In this document: piece by piece, positions 31,012 through 43,024 of the stretch
Position numbering within the stretch: position 1 is the first letter of the stretch
Layout: each line of letters begins with the position of its first letter
Assembly (NCBI GenBank): GCA_027704905.1
Contig: CM050999.1
Coordinates: forward strand, 2,086,847 to 2,150,846
From: Muraenolepis orangiensis
Lineage: Eukaryota; Chordata; Actinopteri; Gadiformes; Muraenolepididae
Length of the DNA: 64,000 bases
Reading direction: 5' to 3'
Notes under the pieces: model-generated
The model's database searches: none
The model's input: the letters and a program-made list of their open reading frames with translations, nothing else
Told to the model about the DNA's origin: nothing
Translations under genes and position numbers: made by a program

Positions 31012-31965
31012 ACCAAGTGCTCTTTCTGTTGGGAGTCGATCTGTCTAGATTGAGCTCTTTCACCTCTTTAGCTCTGTCTGCTTCAGGAACTGAGTACAAT
31101 ACTCTGCGGCTGTTAGTTATCCATTTGGAGAAGTGGAAACCTCCCCTATGACAGGCAGCTGTGAGCTCTTTGATAAGAAGTATTGCTTCCTCCTCTGTGG
31201 CTACAGATTTTAAGCAATCATCCACATAGATGTTGTTTAGGATGGTGTCAATTACTTCAGGTCTGAATTGATTCCTGTTATCCTCAGCTGTCCTTCGGAG
31301 CGCATAGTTTGCGCAGCTGGGTGATGACACAGCACCAAAAAGGTGCACAACCATACGGTATTCAAGAGGGTCAACACCTATATCACCCCCTGGCCACCAC
31401 AGGAATCTCAGATAATCAACATCTTGTTTTTCAACTTTGACTTGATGAAACATTGCCTGAATGTCTCCCATTATTGCAATGGGCTCCTGTCGGAACCTGG
31501 TGAGCACTCCTATGAGAGGTAGATCAGATCAGGACCCTGGAGTAGCTCTGAGTTGAGCGAGGTACCCTTGAAAGATGCTCCACAGTCAAAAACCACTCTG
31601 AGCTTTCCTTTTTTAGGGTGGTACACCCCATGATGAGGTATGTACCAAACCGTCCCATCCTTTTGCTTCAGCTGCCCCTGTGGCACTGCCTCGGCGTATC
31701 CTTGTTCAATGACATCACTGAGGAAACGGGTGTACTCCTCCTGGTATGATGCATTTTTTAAGAACTTCCTTTTTAAGCTCAATAGTCGTTGTTCTGCAAC
31801 CTGCCGATTGTTTGGCAGTGAAACATCATGCCTCCTGAATGGCAATTTAAAACTGTAGTGTCCATCCACAATGCTGGTTGAATCAACAATTTTCAAAAAC
31901 AGTTTGTCCTCTATTTTCAACAAAGTCAGTATTGTACTGTGCGACCAGTAAGTCCTGAAGGTCAA
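30989..31965 (-). pseudogene. BEL reverse transcriptase, two frames
   Basis: The upstream part (31510-31965) has the fingers motif LRVVFDCGASFKGTSLN. The downstream part (30989-31507) has DIQAMFHQV and the catalytic IYVDDCL. One frameshift near 31515 separates them. The active-site residues themselves are retained. Confidence 0.88.
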
Positions 31966-33070
31966 CTACTAAAATCCTGTTGATAGAGACTGAAGATGTA
32001 TTGTTGGCCTTTGTACCTCCTCCTCTTAATGGACCATTGACCACCCATCCTAGCAGTGTCCTTACTGCATATGGGCCTTCTCCTTGGCTGTTAATGACCT
32101 GTTGTGGTTCCATTACCTTATGTGCATTTGTGCCAATCAGCAAGCCAATGTCTGCATCTATGGAGGGGAGTCTGATGTTTTTGAGGTATGGCCACTTGGA
32201 TATATCTGACTGGTTGGGAATGTTACCTTCTGTAACAGGCATGGTTTTCTGGGTGTAAAATTCTGGGAGGGCTATAAAGTTGTTTCCATGAAGCTCACTC
32301 ACCTCCAAACCGGTTACTATGTGACTACTGACAGTCTTTTCTTGGCCCATGGTACGGAGAAGGATGTTGGTTCTTTTTCCTCTTATATTCAGCTGATGCA
32401 TGAGACTATTTGTGCAAAATGAGGCTGAACTGCCAGGGTCAAGGAATGCATAGGTTTGGATAATCTGATTTCCTTTGCTGGATTTGACCTTAACAGGCAC
32501 AATAGCTAGCACACACTCCTCTTCACCGGCCCCAATATGCCCACATGCTTTGGGAGACGCACTGGCCTGTGCCGTTTCAGACATTTCAGTTGTTTCTGAT
32601 GTTCCTTTCCGCTTTCCTATATGAAGCACAGTTGGATGGTTTTGTTTGTACTCTTTACATGTTAAGCGTTTATGGCAATTGTTGCTCATGTGTCCTTGTA
32701 CAAGACATCCAAAACATATTCCCCTTTCTTTCAGAAACATGATTTTGTCTCTGTGCAACTTCTTCCTGAATTGATGACATGCATCCATTGTATGGGCACC
32801 TGAACAGAACAGACAGAAACGTTTGTTTGCAGCTTGGGAGCTGTCCTGTGACTGGGGTGACTGGGAATTATAGTCCATGTTGGTTATGCTGGTGGCAAAG
32901 CTGCTGCCAGTGGCTTTTGCCCTTTTGAATATGGTTGGTTTCTGAACTTTTGGGGTAGTTGGGTCTTGAATGTTGCCAAATACAGGGTCTGTAAGGATCT
33001 TCACTTGGTACTCAAGGAACCTGACCAGGTCACAAAATCTTACTTTGCCGTTATGCTTTTCCTGTAGCAC
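31883..33070 (-). pseudogene. BEL Gag zinc knuckles and protease
   Basis: A 395-codon frame. Cys/His clusters CLFCSGAHTMDAC and CFGCLVQGHMSNNC lie around residues 85-135. A retroviral-type aspartic protease follows (DUF1758-like), with the modified active site AFLDPGSSASF around residue 205, where DPGS replaces DTGS as is usual in BEL. It ends in the pre-RT segment GPYAVRTLLGWVVNGP. Confidence 0.88.
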
Positions 33071-34670
33071 ACTTCAGATCTCCATTTCTCTCTGATTTTA
33101 TATGGCAACTTGGTGACCAGAGCCTTTAGATTGGAAGACAAGTCAAGTTCCTCCATATAAGTGATTTCCTCCATTGCATTACAGCACCCTCTTAAATATA
33201 AAGCAAATGCCTCCAAAGCTTTAGGATCCTCAGGCTTGATAGAAGACCATGACAGGGCCTTTTCTATATAAGCATTAGCGATCTTGAATTCATTGCCATA
33301 ATGCTCTTGGAGGAGCTCCTTAGCTCTACGATATCCCCTCTCTGGTTCCATATATAGACATGTTCTGATAAGTTCCCTAGACTGCCCCCTAGTGTACTGT
33401 TCCAAATAGTACAACCTGTCTCTTCCAGAGAACGTTTTGGCTTCAATGAAATGCTCAAAAGCCCTCATAAATGATCTGTATTCAACTGGATCACCTTCAA
33501 ATACCTTGATGTCCTTTCTAGGCAAAGAGGAATGATGAGATTGCTTGACAAGAGAGGCAGTAATTTCATTTAGCTTTTCTAAGATACTGTAGAGAGTTGC
33601 ATCATGCACTGGGGCTTGTTGTTTTGGCATTTTAAAGTCATCCTTTAATTGTGTAACATGTGATTGGGTTGGTTTAGAGGTTTTGTCCTGCATTGAGAAA
33701 AGTGGTTTGTCAGGCTGTGTCCATATTGTTTTTGAATATAATATTCTGTTGGTTTAGGTGACGGTCCCTGGGGATATGAGCGGTATTGCGGTTCCTTTGG
33801 GCACACACTTTGTGTATTGGTAGTGCTCCTATGCACTGGTTCCTTTTCGGGCATCTTGTGTATTTGGCCCCCTTTATCAAAATATTCATTCATTCCATCC
33901 CTTGTTGGTGGAGGTGCGCTTTGAGTTTGAACATGCCTTAGTGTTTCCACAATGGTAAGAACATTGATTTTAGCAGTGGCCGCATCCAACTCAGCCTGCA
34001 CACTTAGTGTTTCCTTTCTTTTTCTTATTTGCTCCATTTCTTTAAGGAGTTTCCCCTCTTCCTCCTCCAACACCTGTTTATCCTTTAGTGCCTTTAATTT
34101 TGCAATTGCAGCAGCCTTTTCGGCTTCTGCACATATGCGAGCAGAAGACACAGCTGAGTGCGAGCTGCTTCTAGACCTGCTTGACACATTTGAACCTGAG
34201 CTGTGCTTGGATGATCTCCAGGCAATAACAGACGCGCTGTCACCAAGAGCAATGCACTCATCAGACCTGGTTGTGGGTCCAGACATCCATTCCGTAACAA
34301 CATCAATAAAGTCATTACTGCTGCACATTTTTGATTGAAACCATTTCTCACTTTCATTTATTTCATCGGACTCATTGAGCAGCGTATGATATGACAAGTG
34401 AGCATCTTTAAAAGCGTCCAACAGTGTTTTGTACTTGGCCCTGTTTTCCTCCAATTCCTCTGTATACATGTTGTCCTTCATTAGTTCCTTTATAATGTTC
34501 TTTCTCCGTGTAAATTGACAGAGTTTGTATTTGCGCGTTGAGCGCATTTTTTGCAACGTGTTCCTCGTCCCTTTCATGGGAAACTTCAACTTCGGGTTCA
34601 CTCGCGGTAAACCTCGCAACATTTGATTCTGTTGTTCCATCCATTTCTTGATCCATTTGCAGTTCCTCAA
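33040..34670 (-). pseudogene. BEL Gag, N-terminal and DUF1759-like parts
   Basis: The 33040-33693 frame contains the BEL capsid domain: FEGDPVEYRSFMRAFEHFI, ending GCCNAMEEI and LPYKIREKW. The 33645-34670 frame is a Glu/Lys/Ala-rich coiled-coil region. The original start is probably the Met at 34656 in another frame (MDQEMDG), with a frameshift near 34510, so the gag is broken at least twice. Confidence 0.85.
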
Positions 34671-34841
34671 CTGCTCAACATGTTACTCCAGTTACTCAAC
34701 ATGAATACATACAAGGCAGTACAAGCACACTCTTATATGGGTCCAATCCATTCCAAAAGATTCCATTCCGTTTTATTGCATTTCGGGTAGCAAGGGTGGG
34801 GGTTTAGCGCACCTTCTAATTATGCAGCTGCCATGAAATTC
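34671..34841 (-). mobile_element. BEL 5' untranslated region
   Basis: Non-coding sequence upstream of BEL gag that reaches the nested LINE. It resumes at 36242-36495 before the 5' LTR. No distinct primer-binding site was identified. Confidence 0.55.
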
Positions 34842-36241
34842 AGATTCAGATTCAGAAAACTTTATTAATCCCGAGGGAAATTAAGGTGCAACAGTTGACA
34901 CAGGGGGAATAAATGCACACACAAAAATACTAATACCTAAGCTAAAAAACAAAACAACAACTAACTAAAATAAAACTATTATAAACAAAAATAGTTAAAA
35001 TAATTCTAAATGAAGTCTAAATGTATTGATAAATGAAGATAATTTACAGTATTATAACAGTAATACGTAGGTATATACAATACACAACAATACGTATAGT
35101 GCAAATTGGCAGTAATAATATATTAATAAATAACTCAACTGAAAAGTGACATGTGAAAAGTGAAAAAGTGAAAAGTGAATTCGGATTTGAAATAGAATTT
35201 ACAGTGCAAAGTACAATGAGATGATTACAGTGCGTTGACCAAAAATAAAAAATAAAAATAAGTACGTTGGCCTCGGGTCACTGAGTCTCCACTGTCCCTC
35301 TCACGACCCGAGGTAGAGGAATTAAAGAGTCTAATGGCCACAGGAAGAAAGGACTTCCTATGGCGTTCTGTGGTGCACCTGGGTGGAATGAGTCTGTTGC
35401 TAAAGGTGCTTCTATATGAGGTCAGCACCTGATGGAGAGGGTGAGAGTTGTTGTCAAGGATACTACGCAGCTTGCGCAGCATCCTTCTCTCAGACACCAC
35501 CAACAAGGAGTCCAGCTGGACCCCCAGGACAGCGCCAGCCTTCCTGACAATCCTGCTGATCTTGTTGGCGTCTGCTGACCTCAACCTGCTTCCCCAGCAC
35601 ACGACTCCGGAGAAGATGGCACTGGCTACCACCGACTGGTAGAACATCTTCAGCATCTTGTTGCAAACGTTGAAGGACCGGAGCCTCCGCAGGAAGTAGA
35701 GACGGCTCTGGCCCTTCTTGTAAACCGCCTCAGAGTTCTTGGCCCAGACCAGTTTGTTGTCCAGGTGAACTCCCAGGTATTTATATTCCTGAACAACTTC
35801 AGCGGACACACCCTTGATGGAAATGGGTGTGGGGGTAGATTTCCTCCTGCGGAAGTCCACCACCATCTCCTTCGTCTTGTCAGTGTTGAGCTGCATGTGG
35901 TTCAGCTCACACCACTCAACGAAGGAGTCCACGACGCCCCTGTACTCCTCATCGTTTCCCTCGCTGACACAACCAACAACTTCAGAGTCGTCCGAGAACT
36001 TCTGCAGATGGCAGGACACAGAGTTGTACTGGAAGTCTGAGGTGTACAGGGTGAACAGGAATGGGGAAAGAACCGTTCCCTGTGGAGCACCAGTGCTGCT
36101 GACCACAGTGTCAGACACACAGTCCTGCAGTCTGACAAACTGTGGACGACCCGTCAAATAGTCAGTAATCCAGGACACCAGGGAAGAGTCCACCTTCATC
36201 GCCGTCAGCTTACTTCCCAGCAGGGCAGGCCGGATGGTGTT
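34842..36241 (-). mobile_element. Rex1-like LINE, 5'-truncated, nested in BEL
   Basis: The 3' 1.4 kb of a LINE closely matching the longer copy at 59474-62551. The 35225-36199 frame (324 codons) has GAPQGTVLSPFLF, a catalytic motif FSDDSEVV and the downstream LINE RT region. The 3' UTR ends TTAATAAAGTTTTCTGAATC with GAATCT repeats at 34842-34860. A short shared TGAAAT at both edges may be the target duplication. Inserted in the 5' UTR of the BEL element. Confidence 0.9.
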
Positions 36242-36495
36242 GAAATCAATTAATGTCAGTTAATGCGCATCAAATGTCACTTTTCTTTGCTCCTATATGA
36301 ACTCCAAGTCCTCCTTTAACGAATTAATCCACTTATTTCATGTGTCAGCTCATATGATTTCTTCATTATGATTTACCACGCCACTTTCTTTGTCCTCCTT
36401 TGTTCTCAGCCACCCTGTCCTCGCCCAAACAGATGGCTATTTCCTGATATCCATTCCTTCCAAAGGTGTTTCTCCAAAGCGAGTCTTTAGACTAC

Positions 36496-36898
36496 TGTAA
36501 TGACCACTTGTCCTTTTGTTAAAACACGAAGTTTCCCTAATGTGTGTGTCACTCTTGGACAGACTGAAACGTTCTTGACGCTTGTTGCAGATGGAAGAAT
36601 ATAATGTCCACTCCAGGTTTGTTTGGGTTTGAAATTAAAGATGATTTATTTTCTTCTTTACAGAGATTCAGAAAACTTGCAATGTAATTAAATAGACAAA
36701 ATAACACTCCCGTACGCAAGCAAGGTCTAAAGACTGTATGGTTCTCAGTCTGTCACGCCCCCTAGCGTGACGCACCTCTCCTTATATAGAGACCTGCAGG
36801 GGGTTGAGTACACTGCAGCCATTAGTAGACACACACCACCTGGTAAGGCCAATAAATAAATAAATAAATAAATAGAATAGAAAGAATTTGCTCCTACA
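36496..36898 (-). mobile_element. BEL 5' LTR
   Basis: 403 bp partner of 29289-29668, with a 15-bp insertion and an expanded AATA repeat. Confidence 0.92.
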
Positions 36899-37330
<432 letters not shown>

Positions 37331-37727
37331 ATATTAATATAAAATATTGTTACTACATAATAATATGTACTGTTTGGCCACATCTCCACACTACAGTGTG
37401 TGTGTCCCCATCTGGCCTTAGAGGTGGGGTCTCCATGAGGACCAGTCTAATAGGATGGGGAAAGCTTTCCAACACATTGGACCACTGCTGTTTAATACTT
37501 ATTTATTCCTTTATTTATGAGATTCAGACATTTAATTATACCAAAAGCTTTCTAAACATGATCACATCATAGCATCACTAGCCCCCCATGGCCTTCTGTG
37601 GGACAGACATACAGACATTTGGCTAATAGGCTTTACAGAAACACTAATCTTTATATTAATCGCAGAAAAACGCAGAACGTGTCGGTTTCTAAAAGAGCTG
37701 TGCATCCTTTATTATACACTCCGTTAT
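37331..37727. other. Unassigned intergenic sequence
   Basis: About 400 bp of unique-looking AT-rich DNA between microsatellites. No gene, RNA or repeat was recognised. Confidence 0.5.
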
Positions 37728-37865
37728 ATATATATATATGTATACATATATATATACATATATGCATACTATGTACATATATATATATGTACATGTACAT
37801 ATATATGTATATTTATATGTATATATATATGTATATTTATATGTATATATATGTGGATATATATA

Positions 37866-37930
<65 letters not shown>

Positions 37931-38055
37931 GTGTGTATATATATATATATATATACGTATATATATATATATATATATGTATGTATATATATATATATAT
38001 ATACGTATATATATATATATATATACGTATGTATATATATATATATATACGTATG

Positions 38056-38086
<31 letters not shown>

Positions 38087-38087
38087 G

Positions 38088-38122
<35 letters not shown>

Positions 38123-38123
38123 G

Positions 38124-38189
<66 letters not shown>

Positions 38190-38191
38190 CG

Positions 38192-38233
<42 letters not shown>

Positions 38234-38279
38234 CGTATATATATATATATATATACGTATGTATATATATATACGTATG

Positions 38280-38310
<31 letters not shown>

Positions 38311-38312
38311 GT
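37728..38312. repeat. Long (TA)n microsatellite with (TACG), (TGTA) variants
   Basis: About 585 bp of nearly uninterrupted alternating TA with scattered GTAT and CGTAT variants. Self-complementary, so able to extrude cruciforms. It begins about 210 bp downstream of the hes6-like stop codon in sense orientation. Length in the assembly may not be reliable. Confidence 0.97.
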
Positions 38313-38521
38313 ATCTCTCTCACCCACCCCCCCTCTCTCTCACCCCACCCCCCCTCACCCCCTCTCTCTCACCCCCCACCCCCCTCTCTCTCACCCCACC
38401 CCCCTCTCTCACCCCACCCCCCCTCTCTCTCACCCCACCCCCCCTCTCTCACCCCACCCCCCCTCTCTCTCACCCCACCCCCCTCACCCCCCTCTCTCAC
38501 CCCACACCGCCCCCCCTCTCT
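38313..38521. repeat. C-rich minisatellite at the hes6-like stop codon
   Basis: About 10 imperfect repeats of CACCCCACCCCCCCTCTCTCT. On the gene's sense strand this is a series of G4 to G7 runs separated by TGAGAGA, directly after the stop codon at 38522, so it would form the start of the 3' UTR. Confidence 0.95.
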
Positions 38522-38977
38522 CTACCACGGCCTCCACATGGATGGAGAGAACAGGATGGAGGTGGTCACCATGTTGGTGGCCTGGTGGGGATCGACCCCC
38601 TGATCGCTGTCCGTGGTGTCCGGGTCCGAGCCGGGGTCCGAGCCGGGGTCCGAGCTGGACGCGGGGGACGGAGCCGGGGAGAGGGCCACGCCCCCGGATA
38701 TACTCCTCCCTCTGGGCCAAGTGCTGGCGTGGTGAGCGCTGGCGGCGGTTGTGGCGGCGGTAGTGTCCGTGATTAGATCCGTGAGTGCGTCCTGGAGGTG
38801 GTCCTCATTCAGGGGCATGCTCTCCAGCAGATGGTTGAGCAGCTCGGCCGCCACCGTGGCGTCCACGCCCGGGCAGCTGGACACGAACATGTGGACCTCG
38901 TGCATGCACTGGACGTACCCGGCGGCGAAGCGCTCGCTGGCCTCCCGGTTCAGCGCATCGGTCTCTGGGGGGGGGGG

Positions 38978-39047
<70 letters not shown>

Positions 39048-39624
39048 CAGACTCAGACTCAGACTCAGTGTCACGGCTCTGTGTAGTGATGGAGTCCAGA
39101 TATGTTGTCCTGACGTGTTTGGGATGCTGACCTTGCGTTCGGTTCTGCAGAATATCCTCCACCTTTTTCACCGTCATCTCCAGAACCTCCGCGTTCTCCA
39201 TCTTTGACTGAAGCTAAAAACACACAAAAGAATAATCCATTTGGTCCAGTGTGATGTACAATCCAAATGGATTCAGAAATGAGTGAATGAATGAGTCTCA
39301 TCCATTGGTCGGTCCCAGTAGTAAAACAACCTAACTACTCACGTCGGTGTCCGCCAGCAGATTCCGAAGCTCCTGCAAACTGTCATTGATGCGCGCGCGT
39401 CTCTTCCTCTCCACGAAGGGCTTTCTGGTCTGCGAACACAACGTGACATGTTCGTTAACCGTGTGGCGACGTCCCTGGAAGGGGGGGCACAAAGCACCGC
39501 GATGCGTTGCTCACTTCGCCAGACATACCTTGCCTACCTTTCTGTCTCCCCTCTGTATCCCGTAGGAATCCTCATCATCCTCCGTGTCCACTTGGTTCCC
39601 GCTGGGTCGAGCCGAAGGGGCCAT
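38522..39624 (-). CDS. hes6: Hes6/Her13-like bHLH-Orange transcriptional regulator
   Basis: Four exons on the minus strand: 39538-39624, 39343-39429, 39132-39213 and 38522-38964, all with GT-AG junctions and consistent phase, giving 232 residues. The basic region and helix 1 read KPFVERKRRARINDSLQELR; the short loop after LLADTD and the RRARIN signature are Hes6 hallmarks. Helix 2 (ENAEVLEMTVKKVEDIL) is in exon 3. The Orange domain (SERFAAGYVQCMHEV to HLLESMPL) and C-terminal WRPW, the Groucho/TLE recruitment motif, are in exon 4. Nuclear; family members modulate Hes/Her repression in neurogenesis and somitogenesis. No disabling change is seen. The ortholog could equally be named her13. Confidence 0.9.
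38965..39055 (-). repeat. (CT)n/poly-C tract at the hes6-like intron 3 acceptor
   Basis: On the sense strand, about 70 bp of CT repeat followed by a C13 run leads straight into CAG at the start of exon 4. It serves as the polypyrimidine tract, so splice efficiency may vary with repeat length. Confidence 0.85.
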
Positions 39625-39792
39625 GTTGGGTTACAGCCCGGACGGTGAGATATCCCAGCGCTATGGTTCAGCCTTAATACTTCAGTGACGGGCAGCTGGG
39701 GCGAATGGAAACCGATCAATAAACGACAGGCGAGGCGACCTGTGTTTATTGTGCAATCCTTGCGAGACGGGCCGCGGGTCCGAGTCCCTGTT

Positions 39793-39821
39793 GTATTTAT
39801 AAGGGCTCATTAGCATGTGAA
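39793..39821 (-). promoter_or_regulatory. hes6-like core promoter: TATA box and ATGCTAAT/E-box element
   Basis: The minus strand carries TTCACATGCTAATGAGCCC directly upstream of TTATAAATAC, about 170 bp before the ATG. The element includes a POU-like ATGCTAAT and an overlapping CACATG E-box. Nearly the same arrangement occurs upstream of the her8-like gene at 50967-50996. A CCAAT-like box (minus-strand CCTATTGG, about 39850) and GC-rich DNA lie further upstream. Confidence 0.75.
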
Positions 39822-39839
39822 CGGGCCGCGGAGAGCGAG

Positions 39840-40237
39840 GCGCCGCCGCCAATAGGCGCGCAGCCCTTTGTCCGGCAGCGGCCCGCGGACCGCCGGCTGG
39901 AGGCCAATCTCTTGGTTCACGGGGCCGAACGCTCCGAATTTTTTTCCTCTTCGTTTTTTGTAACACGGTTTTTTGGGGAGGGGGGGCTCCCATCATGTAC
40001 ATCTCTATTACTTTTATACTTGTTATTGACTTGCAGAGATGCAATGTGTTGTGGGCTATTGGTCATCATTTCAACCGACTGGCCCAATACACGTGCTTGT
40101 GTAAATGGAACAGCGGCAATGGAGTTAGTGTTATTTAGACTCATTTTCCATTTTGTCTTCTTATTCTTAGTGTATATATTTACGTTATAGCCTACGTATA
40201 TATACACACTTATATATATAAATAAATATACCCATAT

Positions 40238-40304
<67 letters not shown>

Positions 40305-40560
40305 ATTTCGAAAGATTTCGTTTTTGTATCTATTTTGTCTGATGTTCTGGTGATTTACCCGACTGCTGCGCGGCTGTAAGGCGATGCCTCCTGCGGGCAG
40401 CTGGCGGCCCCTCGGCCAGCGGGGAATTAAGAGACTTCTTCTGCACAGAAAGCGACAGGTGTTGCCTGCGCCTCGTTTGTTCTCCCCGTTTATTGTGACT
40501 TCTGATTTCGAACTGCTGCCGTATAGGGGCTCGCAAATGCTCACGTATAGTTTGTTTTCA
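39840..40560. other. Upstream region of the hes6-like gene
   Basis: GC-rich to about 39910, then AT-rich unique DNA with a compound microsatellite (CA)n(TA)n at 40237-40302 and a second GC-rich patch at 40360-40460. No coding exon is convincing. Could contain enhancers. Confidence 0.4.
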
Positions 40561-40564
40561 TTAA

Positions 40565-40910
40565 TGTCATTACATTACAGTTATTTAGCAGACGCTTTTT
40601 GGCCAAAGCGACTTACAATAAGGTAATTTAACACCAGGCAGGCAAGAGAACTACTAGTCACCAGAAGTCATTAGTGCATCTCCTTCCTAACAACAAGCCT
40701 CCAAGAGCAGAATCAGAGCTCAGGTTGAAGTTCAATAAGTTGTCTTCCTAGATTAGACACAATATAGTATATCAAACAGGGGCTACAATGACTAATGAAT
40801 AGTGAAGCCAATAGACACCAGCTAATAATCACGCTCAAAGCTTGTGTCTACAATGCACACATTATGATTCCGATGTAGTCCTACATTTTAAAAGCTCGAA
40901 GACAATAGAT
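40565..40910 (-). mobile_element. SINE-like repeat with RSg-1/HpaI-type tail
   Basis: Contains TTAGCAGACGCTTTTTGGCC and AAAGCGACTTAC, the antisense of a tail shared by fish SINEs and RSg-1-like LINEs. The body, with AGTCACCAGAAGTCA and GCCTCCAAGAGCAGAA, matches the copy at 62700-62965 in opposite orientation. Boundaries are approximate. Confidence 0.65.
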
Positions 40911-41070
40911 TTATCAAAGCAAATAAACCGCACCGCATACAATATCCTATCGCATTGTTGTTTGGATGCTTAGCGCGCCGTGTGGCGTTCATCTGGACCA
41001 ACGTGCGCACTGTGTTCATCGTATTGAAATGACAATGTGTCGCCCAATAGGGACTGTGTTGTCGCTGCCC

Positions 41071-41512
41071 ACCAGGTGACCCCCAGGACTCTGGTACCCA
41101 CCAGGTGACCCCTAGGACTCTGGTACCCACCAGGTGACCCCCAGGACTCTGGTACCCACCAGGTGACCCCCAGGACTCTGGTACCCACCAGGTGACCCCC
41201 AGGACTCTGGTACCCACCAGGTGACCCCCAGGACTCCGGTACCCACCAGGTGACCCCCAGGACTCCGGTACCCTCCAGGTGACCCCCAGGACTCCGGTAC
41301 CCACCAGGTGACCCCCAGGACTCCGGTACCCACCAGGTGACCCCCAGGACTCCGGTACCCACCAGGTGACCCCCAGGACTCCGGTACCCTCCAGGTGACC
41401 CCCAGGACTCCGGTACCCACCAGGTGACCCCCAGCCTCTGGTACCCACCAGGTGACCCCCAGGACTCTGGTACCCACCAGGTGACCCCCAGCCTCTGGTA
41501 CCCACCAGGTGA
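41071..41512. repeat. 29-bp minisatellite, about 15 units
   Basis: Units of CCAGGTGACCCCCAGGACTC plus TGGTACCCA, with C/T variation and blocks of CCGG versus CTGG variants, two shortened units and two CCCTCC variants. All antisense frames are open because the unit lacks antisense stops. No gene. Confidence 0.96.
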
Positions 41513-41601
41513 TGCACTGCATGGAATTTTACGCACGCTATTGCACGGCGTTTCCCCACAGGCCAGCGTGCACGAAGGGAGAGTAGGCCTAGAAGAATGC
41601 T

Positions 41602-41884
<283 letters not shown>

Positions 41885-42123
41885 CAAGTAAAGTCAAGTT
41901 TATTGTCACTTCACAGTTTACACAAGTATAAAGCAGTGATGTGAAAATCTTGTGTGCAATACCCGAATTAAAAATAAAAATGCAATTTATAAAATGCAAA
42001 ATATCAGCACAGAAAAGAGCAATATGTATATATAAATCAATGTAATAAAATATATACATTGTTATATGCTATACGCCCTTGTTCAGCAGCCTGATGGCCT
42101 GACTGTGGAAGCTATCTCTAAGC

Positions 42124-43017
42124 CTATTTGTACGGCACTTGCCTGACACTGCCTGACGGTAACAGTGAGTACAGTTGGTGGCTGGGGTGGGGAATGTCTT
42201 TTATGATTCGTTTGGCCTTGGCCACGCACCGCTGATTGTAAATATCCAGGAGGGAGGGGAGCTCACCTCCAACGATATACTGGGCTGTCCGCACCACCCT
42301 TTGAAGCGCTCTGCGCTCGAGTGCGGTGCAGTTCCCGTACCAGGCGGTGATACACCCTGTAAGAACACTCTCAATGGTGTCGTTATAGAATGTTCTCAGG
42401 ATGCGGGGGCCCATGCTGAATTTCTTCAGACGCCTGAGGAAATACAGGCGTTGTTGGGCCCTTTTCACCACGTGTGTGGTGTGCGTGGACCATGTGAGGT
42501 CCTCGGAGATGTGCACGCCGAGGAACTTGAAGCTGCTGACCCTCTCTGCTGCAACGCCGTCGATGGAGATAGGGCTGTGCTCTCCCCTCTGCCTCCTGAA
42601 GTCCACGATCAGCTCCTTGGTCTTCTTGACGTTGAGGGCGAGGCTGTTCTCCTGGCACCACTGCTCCAGCGATCCGACGACCTCCCTGTAGGCTGTCTCG
42701 TCGTCGCCGGCGATCAGGCCCATCACTGTCGTGTCGTCAGCAAACTTGACGATGACGTTGGAGCTGTGCATAGCCATGCAGTCGTGGGTGTAGAGGGAGT
42801 AGAGGAGAGGGCTCAGCATGCATCCCTGGGGGGCTCCCGTGTTGAGGGTCAGTGGCTCTGATGTGGTGCTGGCCATCCTCACCACCTGGCGGCGGTCAGA
42901 CAGGAGGTCCAGTATCCAGCTGCACGTGGATGGGGGTACGCCTAGACCTCTCAGCATGGTGTCGAGCTTGGCAGGAACTATTGTGTTGAACGCTGAGCTG
43001 TAGTCCACAAACAGCAT
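42124..43017 (-). pseudogene. Rex1-type RT, 3' half
   Basis: An open frame from MLFVDYSSAFNTI through GAPQGCMLSPLLYSLY, the catalytic VKFADDTTVMG, and a thumb region ending near 42124. It has no internal stop, so this half is well preserved. The codons right of 43017 in the long open frame belong to the L2 tail and are not part of the gene. Confidence 0.9.
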
Positions 43018-43024
43018 TCGCACA

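Larger units (their letters stand above)
29289..36898 (-). mobile_element. BEL/Pao LTR retrotransposon
   Basis: A 7.6-kb element in minus orientation with LTRs of 380 and 403 bp and a 5-bp target duplication CATAT (29284-29288 and 36899-36903). The order gag (DUF1759-like), zinc knuckles, protease, RT, RNase H and integrase tail fits BEL/Pao. Several frameshifts and loss of most of the integrase make it defective. A Rex1-like LINE sits in its 5' untranslated side. The LTRs differ by about six substitutions and two indels, so it is older than ERV-B or gypsy copy 1. Confidence 0.95.

Noticed and set aside
34842..36241. LINE RT as part of the BEL polyprotein
   Set aside because: It has LINE-type RT motifs, its own tail and a close full-length relative at 59.5-62.5 kb, so it is a nested insertion.
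37598..38776. 392-codon frame rich in YIYIYI
   Set aside because: Translation of the (TA)n and C-rich repeats running into antisense of the hes6-like exon 4.
42175..42861. 228-codon plus-strand frame over the Rex1 RT
   Set aside because: Exact antisense shadow of the RT coding sequence; no independent support.
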